Shown here: in pieces, positions 1 to 5,900 of the stretch
Layout of the letters: every line of letters starts with the position of its first letter
Position numbering within the stretch: position 1 is the first letter of the stretch
Program-made: the position numbers and the translations under genes
Source of the DNA: Thiohalobacter sp.
Lineage (GTDB): Bacteria > Pseudomonadota > Gammaproteobacteria > DSM-19610
Length of the DNA stretch: 5,900 bases
Assembly (NCBI GenBank): GCA_027010005.1
Contig: JALVCM010000017.1
Span: 1 to 5,900, forward strand
Direction: 5' to 3'
The notes under the pieces: model-generated
Told to the model about the DNA's origin: nothing
The model's input: the letters and a program-made list of their open reading frames with translations, nothing else
Databases searched by the model: none

Positions 1-1
1 C

Positions 2-802
2 TCTTTTACCATGGTCGACTGCAGCGCCATCTCCGAATCGGTCTTTGAAAGCGAGCTGTTCGGCCACGAGCGTGGCGCTTTTACAGGCTGTATCGGGCGC
101 CGCCACGGTATGTTCGAACAGGCTGATGGAGGGACCCTGTTCTTTAACGAAATCGGCGACCTGCCCCAGTCCCTGCAGGGCCGCCTGTTACGCGCGATGG
201 AAACCGGGCAGTTCAGACGCGTGGGCGGACGGGAGTTACTCAGTGCGAATGCCCGGATTATTTGTGCAACCAGCAAGAACCTGCGCCAGCTGGTTGCCAA
301 CAATGCTTTTCGTGCCGACCTTTACTACCGTATCGCCGGCATCCTGTGTGAAATCCCGCCCCTGCGTGAACGCCGCGAAGACATACCGGAGCTTGCCGAA
401 GCTCTGCTGCAGAGAATGGGGCCTGAAAATACTGCTGCCTATCACCTGACCAACGAGGCCATACAGGTTCTGATGTCGCATGACTACCCGGGCAATGTGC
501 GTGAATTACGCAACATCCTGTTACGCGCCACCGCACTCAGCACCAATGGCATTATCACACCTGCAGAAATTCATCTCGATGAACCCGTCGAAACAAGACA
601 CAACGAAGGCATGCTCACGATTGCAAACCCGGATGGCCCCGAGCCTTCCATCAAGGGGCTGGAATCACAGTATATTGCCGAGTTGCTGGCAGAACATCAG
701 GGCAAGCGCACCAAGGTTGCACAGATTCTGGGTATCAGTGAACGCACGCTGTACCGCAAGCTGAAGCAATACGGCCTGCAATCAATCGGACGCCCCGCCT
801 GA
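2..802 (+). CDS. Sigma-54-dependent Fis-family transcriptional activator, 3' part (5' end outside window)
   Basis: This is a partial bacterial enhancer-binding protein, a class that uses ATP hydrolysis to open sigma-54 RNA polymerase promoters. The frame is open from base 2, so the ATG at 11 is internal: the residues around it match the conserved stretch that follows Walker A in this family. In order, the sequence shows the L1 loop as GAFTGC (bases 74-91), a Walker B region read as GTLFFNEIGD (bases 131-160), the arginine-finger segment FRADLYYR (bases 308-331), the PPLRERREDIP segment, the YPGNVREL sensor II motif (from base 485), and a C-terminal Fis-type helix-turn-helix with GKRTKVAQILGISERTLYRK (bases 701-760). 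The sensory domain and Walker A are not visible, so the signal and targets cannot be read. Two odd residues stand out: Cys for the last Ala of GAFTGA, and Asn for the Walker B Asp. These leave open whether it is a normal sigma-54 activator. The family call is secure; the function is not. Confidence 0.93.
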   Translation, partial: SFTMVDCSAISESVFESELFGHERGAFTGCIGRRHGMFEQADGGTLFFNEIGDLPQSLQGRLLRAMETGQFRRVGGRELLSANARIICATSKNLRQLVANNAFRADLYYRIAGILCEIPPLRERREDIPELAEALLQRMGPENTAAYHLTNEAIQVLMSHDYPGNVRELRNILLRATALSTNGIITPAEIHLDEPVETRHNEGMLTIANPDGPEPSIKGLESQYIAELLAEHQGKRTKVAQILGISERTLYRKLKQYGLQSIGRPA

Positions 803-828
803 GGCATACCAGGGGAAGCACCAAAGAG

Positions 829-943
829 CCTCTGATTAACTCAGAGTTCACGTCATTGCGAGCGAAGCGCGGCAATCTCATGCAATGGAATCAGCCTGTT
901 AGAGATTGCCACGCTTCGCTCGCAATGACGAATTAATCGGAGG
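829..943. repeat. Long imperfect palindrome, MITE- or REP-like element
   Basis: Two 29-base arms, 851-879 and 902-930, are inverted copies that match at 28 of 29 positions. They are separated by a 22-base centre (880-901). An outer pair, 829-839 and 933-943, matches at 10 of 11 positions and is offset because the left side carries about nine extra bases. Those extra bases help form a small hairpin of their own (830-835 with 841-846, 6 bp, 5-base loop). The arms begin with CGTCATTGCGAGCGAAGCG, a type of sequence I recognise as common in dispersed palindromic repeats of many bacterial genomes. No transposase and no clear target-site duplication are visible, and the exact ends are uncertain. The element fills most of the gap between the regulator gene and argE. 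It could fold in RNA, but no T-run follows on either strand, so it is not a classic terminator. The rest of the gap (944-1020) shows no feature I can support beyond being the argE leader. Confidence 0.85.
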
Positions 944-1020
944 TTCCCTCATCATCGGGTTCATTCCAGCGGAGTTGCGACATGCTTTTCCCGTTTATCA
1001 ATACGCGGTAGGCTGGCACC

Positions 1021-2187
1021 ATGCATAGCACACCCGACCTGCTGGATATGATAGAGGGTCTGATCTCGGCACCTTCGGTGAGCAGCGTCAATGCGGCTTT
1101 CGACCAGGGCAATCGCCTGGTCATTGAACGTCTGGCCAACTGGCTCGACCCGCTCGGCTACCAGGTCGAGATCATGCCGCTGCCCGGGCAACCGGACAAG
1201 GCCAACCTGATTGCAATACTCGGCAGTGGCCCGGGCGGGCTGGTACTGGCAGGGCACACAGACACCGTACCCTGGGATGAGGGCCGCTGGAACGTCGACC
1301 CGTTCCGCCTCACACAAAAAGACAATCGACTGTACGGGCTCGGCACGTCGGACATGAAAGCCTTTCTTGCGCTGGCCATCGAGGCGGCCAGCCGGTTTGA
1401 CGCCAGCCAGTTCCGTGAGCCGCTTATCCTTATCGCCACGGCAGACGAGGAAAGCTCCATGGCCGGTGCCCGTGCGCTGGTGAATGCACAACGCCCACAG
1501 GCCCGTTACGCCGTCATTGGCGAACCGACCGGCCTGCGCCCGATACGCATGCACAAGGGCATCCTCATGGAAGCAGTTCACCTGCGCGGGCGTTCCGGGC
1601 ATTCCAGCGACCCTTCGCTGGGTAATAATGCGCTGGAAGGCATGCACAGGGTTATCGGTGAACTGATACGCTGGCGCAGTGAGTTACAGGCCAGCCACCA
1701 CAACCCGCTTTTCGAGGTGCCGATACCGACGCTCAACCTCGGCCATATCCACGGTGGCGACAACCCCAACCGCATATGTGCCGACTGTGAACTGCATATT
1801 GATCTTCGTCCCCTGCCCGGCATGGAGATCGATGCCTTGCGCCATACCCTGCAGACCCGACTCGCCAGGGTTATCGAAGATACCGGCCTGGAGCTCGATT
1901 GCCACCCCCTGTTCGAAGGGACACCGGCCATGGAAACCGATGCGGCCTCCCCGATTGTTCGTGCCGCCGAGACACTGACCGGTTACCAGGCTACCTCGGC
2001 AGCGTTTGGCACCGAGGCCCCTTATCTCAACAGTATGGGTATAGACACTGTGGTGCTGGGTCCCGGTGATATCGATCAGGCACACCAGCCTGACGAATAT
2101 CTCGCCTGCGAGCGCATCCAGCCGACCCTCAAATTACTCGGACAGCTCATCGAACGCTTCTGCCTGAAAGCCGGGCAACCGGTATGA
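1021..2187 (+). CDS. argE: Acetylornithine deacetylase
   Basis: ArgE hydrolyses N2-acetyl-L-ornithine to ornithine and acetate in the cytoplasm, a late step in making arginine. At 388 residues it has the full length of the M20 metallopeptidase family. The expected two-metal site is complete: His79 with Asp81 in AGHTDT, Asp111 in GTSDMK, the Glu143-Glu144 pair in ADEES (catalytic base and bridging ligand side), Glu168 in GEPTG, and His355 in DQAHQPDEY. The lid or dimerisation segment around RGRSGHSS (His194) is also present. The FGTEAPYL segment near residue 329 is typical of ArgE rather than of DapE or generic peptidases. The ATG at 1021 gives an N-terminus of normal length; only a weak ribosome-binding site (TAGG, about 8 bases upstream) precedes it. 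argA follows after 48 bases on the same strand, which supports an arginine operon. DapE-like deacylases are the main alternative, but the neighbour and the motifs favour ArgE. Confidence 0.93.
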   Translation: MHSTPDLLDMIEGLISAPSVSSVNAAFDQGNRLVIERLANWLDPLGYQVEIMPLPGQPDKANLIAILGSGPGGLVLAGHTDTVPWDEGRWNVDPFRLTQKDNRLYGLGTSDMKAFLALAIEAASRFDASQFREPLILIATADEESSMAGARALVNAQRPQARYAVIGEPTGLRPIRMHKGILMEAVHLRGRSGHSSDPSLGNNALEGMHRVIGELIRWRSELQASHHNPLFEVPIPTLNLGHIHGGDNPNRICADCELHIDLRPLPGMEIDALRHTLQTRLARVIEDTGLELDCHPLFEGTPAMETDAASPIVRAAETLTGYQATSAAFGTEAPYLNSMGIDTVVLGPGDIDQAHQPDEYLACERIQPTLKLLGQLIERFCLKAGQPV

Positions 2188-2235
2188 CGCCGCCACAGCT
2201 GTTTTTCACGGCACGAAAGCGGTAATCTGTCCTGC

Positions 2236-3585
2236 ATGCCCGATAAACCAGTCAAAAAGAAAGCGGACACCTTTGTTGAAAACATCCGCCAGGCCGCACC
2301 CTATATCCAGGCGCACCGTGGCTCGACCTTTGTGCTGATGTTCAGCGGCGAAGCCGTAGACGAACACTTCGAACAACTGGTCCACGATATCGCACTGCTG
2401 CATACCTTCGATATCCGCCTGGTACTGGTACACGGCGCACGCCCGCAGATCGAACAACGCCTGAAACTGCGCAAGGCAAAAATGCACTATGTAAACGGCC
2501 TGCGTGTGACCGACAACGCGGCGCTGGCGTGCGTCAAGGATGCCGTCGGCAGCCTGCGGGTTGAAATCGAGGCACAGCTCTCCATGAGCCTCGTCAATAC
2601 ACCGACGGCCAACGCACGCATCGGTGTTGCCAGCGGGAATTTTGTGATCGCCAGACCCCTGGGCGTGCATGACGGGGTGGATTACTGCCATACCGGGGAA
2701 GTCCGGCGCCTGGACGCCGATGGCATACACGGACAACTGGAAGCCGGCCGTATCGTACTGCTGTCGCCACTGGGTTACTCACCAACCGGTGAAGTGTTCA
2801 ACCTGAGCGCCGAGGAAGTTGCGACGGCCGCCGCTATCGCACTGCACGCAGACAAGCTGATTCTGCTGACCGACAGCAACAGTCTGCGCGACAGCAGGCG
2901 GCGCCTGATCCGGCAGATGTCATTGCAGGATGCGGAAAAACTGCTGGGTTCACGGCGCAAACTCGACCCTGACTGGGAACGTCATATCCGTCATGCCATC
3001 GACAGCTGCCAGCGTGGTGTACGCAGGACACACCTGGTGAACCGGCATGACAACGGCGGACTGCTCAAGGAACTGTTTACCCGTGATGGCATTGGTACGC
3101 TGATTACAGCCGAAATCTACGAAGGCATGCGCATTGCCGGCATTGACGATGTTGGCGGTATTCTACAGCTGATTGCGCCACTGGAAGCCAGCGGCGTGCT
3201 GGTGCGGCGCTCGCGCGAGAGGCTGGAGATGGAGATCGACCACTTCATGGTCGTCGAGCGTGACGGCATGATCATCGCCTGCGCGGCACTCTATCCCTAC
3301 CCTGGCGGCATTGCCGAGCTGTCCTGCCTTGCCGTACACCCGGATTACCAGAGACAGGGGCGTGGCGACCAGCTACTGCAGGCCATAGAACAACGGGCTG
3401 CCCGGGAGGGTATCGAGCGGCTTTTCATCCTGACGACACGCACCGCCCACTGGTTCCGGGAACGCGGTTTCCACACTGCAACACTGTCTGACCTTCCCGT
3501 GAAAAGGCGGAGCCTGTATAACTACCAGCGCAACTCCAAGGTACTGATAAAACATATAGAGACGCCCGATCAGAGGTTGTCCTGA
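2236..3585 (+). CDS. argA: Amino-acid N-acetyltransferase (N-acetylglutamate synthase)
   Basis: ArgA transfers acetyl from acetyl-CoA to L-glutamate, the first committed step of arginine synthesis. The 449 residues match the classical two-domain form. Residues about 20-290 are an amino-acid-kinase fold, with RLVLVHGARPQI near residue 61, HTGEVRRLD at 152-160 and LSPLGYSPTGEVFNLS at 176-191; in this family that domain binds arginine for feedback inhibition. Residues about 295-440 are a GNAT acetyltransferase domain, with CAALYPYPGG at 349-358, LAVHPDYQRQGRG at 365-377 (the Q-x-x-G-x-G acetyl-CoA loop is Gln372 to Gly377) and the LTTRTAHWFRERGF stretch at 399-412. The N-terminus before the kinase fold has the usual length, so the ATG at 2236 is kept although no good ribosome-binding site precedes it; translation may depend on upstream argE. 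With argE next door, it fits the linear acetyl pathway. The call is firm. Confidence 0.96.
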   Translation: MPDKPVKKKADTFVENIRQAAPYIQAHRGSTFVLMFSGEAVDEHFEQLVHDIALLHTFDIRLVLVHGARPQIEQRLKLRKAKMHYVNGLRVTDNAALACVKDAVGSLRVEIEAQLSMSLVNTPTANARIGVASGNFVIARPLGVHDGVDYCHTGEVRRLDADGIHGQLEAGRIVLLSPLGYSPTGEVFNLSAEEVATAAAIALHADKLILLTDSNSLRDSRRRLIRQMSLQDAEKLLGSRRKLDPDWERHIRHAIDSCQRGVRRTHLVNRHDNGGLLKELFTRDGIGTLITAEIYEGMRIAGIDDVGGILQLIAPLEASGVLVRRSRERLEMEIDHFMVVERDGMIIACAALYPYPGGIAELSCLAVHPDYQRQGRGDQLLQAIEQRAAREGIERLFILTTRTAHWFRERGFHTATLSDLPVKRRSLYNYQRNSKVLIKHIETPDQRLS

Positions 3586-3596
3586 TTTCGACAACC
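3575..3596 (+). other. Perfect 7-bp hairpin around the argA stop codon
   Basis: GGTTGTC at 3575-3581 pairs perfectly with GACAACC at 3590-3596 across an 8-base loop that contains the argA TGA (3583-3585). The following bases are C and a run of six G (3598-3603), not T, so it does not look like an intrinsic terminator on this strand; the other strand also lacks a T-run after it. It could stabilise the 3' end of the argA message or affect cpdA translation, but it could equally be chance. Confidence 0.4.
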
Positions 3597-3609
3597 CGGG
3601 GGGATGAAC

Positions 3610-3617
3610 AAGGTGGA
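3610..3617 (+). promoter_or_regulatory. Ribosome-binding site for cpdA
   Basis: AAGGTGGA lies five bases before the GTG at 3623 and is close to the AAGGAGG consensus. It decides the cpdA start, since no in-frame ATG lies nearby and the resulting N-terminus leads directly into the first metal-binding motif. It also argues against the out-of-frame ATG at 3604. Confidence 0.7.
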
Positions 3618-3622
3618 ACCAG

Positions 3623-4432
3623 GTGCAGCAAAACCGGACGAACAGGCGACCCCTGCGGATAGCCCAGATCACCGACACACATCTTTATGCAACGCCCGAC
3701 GGCCAGCTGCTGGGGCTCAATACACGCGATTGCCTTGAACAGGTCCTGCAACTCGTCCGACAGGATGGCCCGTTTGACCTGCTGGTCGCCAGTGGCGATC
3801 TTGCCCACGATGGCAGCAAGGCCGCCTACCTGAACCTGCGCGAACAGGTCGGTCGGCTCGGTATTCCTGCCTACTGTCTGCCGGGCAATCATGATGAAGC
3901 CATCGCGATACGTGAACAGCTGGACAGTGAGGGCTTCCACTGTGTACGCAGCCACCTGGCAGGTGGCTGGCAACTGGTCTTCCTTGATTCCACCCTTGCA
4001 GGCGAGGATGGTGGACACCTGGATGCCAGCGAACTGGATGCCCTGTCGCAGGCACTCGACAGCCACCCGGACTTGCCAGCTGTGGTCTGGCTGCACCACC
4101 AGCCAGTGCTCATGCGCAGCCCCTGGCTGGACACCATGGCCGTAGACAATCCGAACGACCTGTTTGCTGTCATTGACCGTCACCCGCAGGTACGTGCCGT
4201 GGTCTGGGGTCACGTACACCAGGCATTCGACCAGCAACATAAACAGTATCGCCTGCTGGCCACTCCATCGACCTGCCTGCAGTTCCTGCCGGCCAGCGAA
4301 AACTTTGCCATCGATGAAATACCACCTGGCTACCGCTGGCTGGAACTCTACCCGAACGGCGAACTGCAAACAGGTGTTGCACGCCTCGAAAAAATCCCCG
4401 GCCGCATCGACCTGTCAGCAAACGGTTACTGA
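3623..4432 (+). CDS. cpdA: 3',5'-cyclic-AMP phosphodiesterase, Icc/CpdA type
   Basis: CpdA hydrolyses 3',5'-cyclic AMP to 5'-AMP in the cytoplasm and so lowers signalling through CRP. The 269 residues form one calcineurin-like metallophosphoesterase domain with every expected metal ligand: Asp18 and His20 in ITDTH, Asp59 in SGDLAHDG, Asn89 and His90 in LPGNHDE, the HHQP segment at 158-161, and His197 and His199 in WGHVH. The closing TPSTCLQFLP segment (from residue 214) is also characteristic of the Icc group. It starts with GTG at 3623, chosen because of a strong ribosome-binding site. It follows argA by 37 bases and is probably the last gene of that transcript. Its end overlaps the end of the opposing amidohydrolase gene by 7 bases. 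The substrate is inferred from family resemblance: many relatives in this superfamily hydrolyse other phosphodiesters, so the superfamily is certain and cyclic AMP is likely. Confidence 0.88.
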   Translation: MQQNRTNRRPLRIAQITDTHLYATPDGQLLGLNTRDCLEQVLQLVRQDGPFDLLVASGDLAHDGSKAAYLNLREQVGRLGIPAYCLPGNHDEAIAIREQLDSEGFHCVRSHLAGGWQLVFLDSTLAGEDGGHLDASELDALSQALDSHPDLPAVVWLHHQPVLMRSPWLDTMAVDNPNDLFAVIDRHPQVRAVVWGHVHQAFDQQHKQYRLLATPSTCLQFLPASENFAIDEIPPGYRWLELYPNGELQTGVARLEKIPGRIDLSANGY

Positions 4433-5448
4433 ACCGGTAGCGGGTAGCGTTCCATCAGGTAACCCAGGCAATCCTGGCGAATCACCCGTTCATCCAGTGT
4501 AAACATCGATGGCATCAGTGGCCGGGCGGTCTGCAACAGTCCGTCTTTCACAGTGAAGTAACGGGAAGCCACTTCATTACCCTGCTCGTCAGACGCCTCC
4601 AGCGGCAGGTCCGTGACACCATTCAGGTATGCCAGTGTACTGCCGGCCGGCAACTCGCGGAAATTCAGGTGATCGAGATCCTCGATAAAATTGATGTCCG
4701 CCGACGTATCACCAAATCCAAAACTGTAACTGCGCGGCACTCTGACAATGGCCACGGTATGAAATACATCCACGTCCTGGTCGGCGACCGGCTGGTCGGG
4801 TAGTTCATTGAGATGCAGGCAGGCGTCGAGAAATTCCAGCGCATGCTGCTCGCCCGCCACCTGCCCGACCTTGCCGCACTCGACGGTCACGGCCGGACAG
4901 ATTTCCGAAAATGCCAGTGACTGCACACCCTTTGGCCGGGTGAAATACACCAGGGTACGGCTGAACAGGCTGGCCAGCTGCACATAGCGGTGATCAATGC
5001 GGTTGATGCAGGCGTAGTGCGGATTAATACCGGTATTGTTATGCACATCCACACTGGCGAATGGCCGGCGTTCACGCATGATGTCGAAAACTTCAGTCAT
5101 CATGCGTTTCTCCGGTGTGTCCTGGCATTCAGTACCCGGCCACACCCGGTTGTAATCAGGTTGGCCGGCCAGGCGGCGCAAGCCATCGCGGGCCGCATCG
5201 ACATTGCCGATAAACAGGCTCAGCGAGCGCGGCAGTTCGCGATCATAATAACGTTGCAACAGTGCCTGTACCGCCAGCAGGCCGGTGGTTTCATTGCCGT
5301 GCAACAGCACAGAGACAAACAGTGGATGCTCGCGCCGCCCACGCAGGTGTACCAGTGTCGGACCACCCAGTAAATCCGCGAGCTGTTCCGGCTGCGCGTC
5401 AATGAATTCCGCCGGCAGGGTTTCCAGCTTGTGTAACATGCTACCCAT
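4426..5448 (-). CDS. Succinylglutamate desuccinylase/aspartoacylase-family zinc amidohydrolase
   Basis: Members of this family (M14-like fold; AstE, aspartoacylase) remove an acyl group from an N-acyl amino acid or related amide using one zinc ion. Counting from the ATG at 5448 (340 residues), the zinc ligands are His50 and Glu53 in LLHGNETTG and His136 in DVHNNTG. The substrate-binding DxNR motif is Asp98-Tyr-Asn100-Arg101, and the likely catalytic Glu is Glu190 in VTVECGKVG. The roughly 130 residues after it fit the C-terminal domain that covers the active site in this family. No signal peptide is seen, so it is probably cytoplasmic. I prefer the ATG at 5448 because it forms a TGATG overlap with the upstream stop; a GTG at 5460 would add four residues. 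No other arginine succinyltransferase (ast) genes are in view, so naming it astE is not justified. The family is secure; the substrate is unknown and may relate to the coupled ligase. Confidence 0.87.
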   Translation of the reverse strand: MGSMLHKLETLPAEFIDAQPEQLADLLGGPTLVHLRGRREHPLFVSVLLHGNETTGLLAVQALLQRYYDRELPRSLSLFIGNVDAARDGLRRLAGQPDYNRVWPGTECQDTPEKRMMTEVFDIMRERRPFASVDVHNNTGINPHYACINRIDHRYVQLASLFSRTLVYFTRPKGVQSLAFSEICPAVTVECGKVGQVAGEQHALEFLDACLHLNELPDQPVADQDVDVFHTVAIVRVPRSYSFGFGDTSADINFIEDLDHLNFRELPAGSTLAYLNGVTDLPLEASDEQGNEVASRYFTVKDGLLQTARPLMPSMFTLDERVIRQDCLGYLMERYPLPVQ

Positions 5449-5900
5449 CAGGTGTCCCACGCATGGACCGGCTCACCACGTTTCTGCCGGTCGTAATAGG
5501 CATTGGTCAGTGCCTGCATGTCGGTACCGTGACGCGCCAGCCAGGCACGCTGCCAGCTGGCGCCGGTGCAGGCATTCCTGACCCGCTGCCGGATAATGGA
5601 AAGATAAAGATCCCGGTCTGCCTCATCGATACCCAGCAACCCCAGCCCGTAACCTGCCAGTGGTACCAGTTTATCCAGCAGCAAACTCTGTGCGGGCCCC
5701 TTGCGTCCGTCCAGCCAGGTGATCTGCGCCTCCAGCCCGTCGCGGGCGGCCGCATAAAAATTATCACGCGCGGTGGCGAATGGCAGCTGGTTCTCCGGGG
5801 GGATCTCGCTCTGCACCAGCGCCTCCGCCAGCCCGAAATAAAACGCGGCATTGGCAATACTGTCGATCACTGTCGGCCCGGCCGGCATAACCCGCTGTTC
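5448..5900 (-). CDS. Probable carboxylate-amine ligase of the GCS2/COG2170 family, C-terminal part
   Basis: The frame is open to the edge of the window, so the 150 visible residues are the C-terminal part of a longer protein; the ATG at 5888 is internal to an open stretch. The visible segment contains VIDSIANAAFYFGLAEALV, then LPFATARDNFYAAARDGLEA followed by the segment ITWLDGRKGPAQSLLLDKLVP, and ends with ASWQRAWLARHG and a GEPVHAW tail. These resemble, from memory, the C-termini of proteins annotated as glutamate-cysteine ligase family 2 (YbdK-like), which join an amine to a carboxylate at the cost of ATP. The ATP-binding and catalytic parts lie outside the window and cannot be checked. 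The stop codon overlaps the start of the downstream amidohydrolase (TGATG), indicating translational coupling and a shared pathway. True glutathione synthesis is only one possibility; the real acceptor and donor are unknown. Confidence 0.6.
   Translation of the reverse strand, partial: EQRVMPAGPTVIDSIANAAFYFGLAEALVQSEIPPENQLPFATARDNFYAAARDGLEAQITWLDGRKGPAQSLLLDKLVPLAGYGLGLLGIDEADRDLYLSIIRQRVRNACTGASWQRAWLARHGTDMQALTNAYYDRQKRGEPVHAWDT

Noticed and set aside
851..930. The palindrome as an intrinsic terminator for the regulator gene
   Set aside because: The stem is long but no T-run follows it on either strand; a repeat element explains it better.
975..1002. Possible sigma-70 promoter before argE (TTGCGA with an AT-rich -10 candidate)
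   Set aside because: The -10 candidates match only three or four of six consensus bases, with spacers of 15-16, which is too weak to annotate.
1014..1028. TGGCAC just before argE, resembling the -24 half of a sigma-54 promoter
   Set aside because: The matching TTGC element is absent at the required distance, and the site overlaps the start codon.
961..1647. A 228-codon open frame on the - strand opposite the first half of argE
   Set aside because: It has no known motif and lies fully against argE, whose active-site residues are intact.
3604..3738. ATG directly after a run of six G, giving a 44-codon frame overlapping the start of cpdA
   Set aside because: The G-run touches the ATG, leaving no spacing for a ribosome-binding site. 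The product has no recognisable features and the frame is not that of cpdA.
3425..4369. A 314-codon open frame on the - strand opposite argA and cpdA
   Set aside because: It is long but shows no recognisable domain, while cpdA on the + strand carries a full set of metal ligands and argA its GNAT domain. It is a by-product of codon bias in the real genes.
4426..5448. Naming the amidohydrolase astE
   Set aside because: The family match is clear, but none of the other arginine succinyltransferase pathway genes are present and the coupled neighbour points to another role.

Overview
The window is gene-dense, moderately GC-rich chromosomal DNA. It most likely comes from a gammaproteobacterium: ArgA is the two-domain kinase-fold plus GNAT type, ArgE is of the E. 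coli kind, CpdA is Icc-like, and a Fis-type regulator is present. I cannot name the genus. No RNA genes, CRISPR array or intact insertion sequence are visible.

Layout on the + strand. From 2 to 802 lies the 3' part of a sigma-54-type (AAA+ plus Fis HTH) activator, with its 5' end outside the window. The 218-base gap at 803-1020 is mostly filled by an imperfect palindrome (829-943) whose 29-bp inner arms match at 28 positions, the look of a MITE or REP-like element. Next come argE (1021-2187), argA (2236-3585) and cpdA (3623-4432) in one direction with gaps of 48 and 37 bases, probably one transcript. ArgA makes N-acetylglutamate, the first step of arginine synthesis. ArgE removes the acetyl group from N-acetylornithine, so the pair points to the linear, non-recycling pathway. 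CpdA would hydrolyse cyclic AMP; its link to arginine synthesis is unclear and may be only positional.

Layout on the - strand. A probable GCS2/COG2170 carboxylate-amine ligase (C-terminal end only, 5900 down to 5448) runs directly into an AstE/aspartoacylase-family zinc amidohydrolase (5448 down to 4426) through a TGATG stop-start overlap. The second gene converges on cpdA and the two reading frames overlap by 7 bases. A ligase that makes an amide next to a hydrolase that cuts one is the most interesting functional pairing here; its substrate is unknown.

The points most worth a second look are two unusual residues in the regulator's ATPase core (GAFTGC loop and an Asn in Walker B), the palindromic element, the ligase-hydrolase pair, a 7-bp hairpin holding the argA stop codon in its loop, and an uninterrupted in-frame link between argE and argA across a single UGA. 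Most of the window is otherwise ordinary housekeeping sequence, and I do not see clear proof of a new system.
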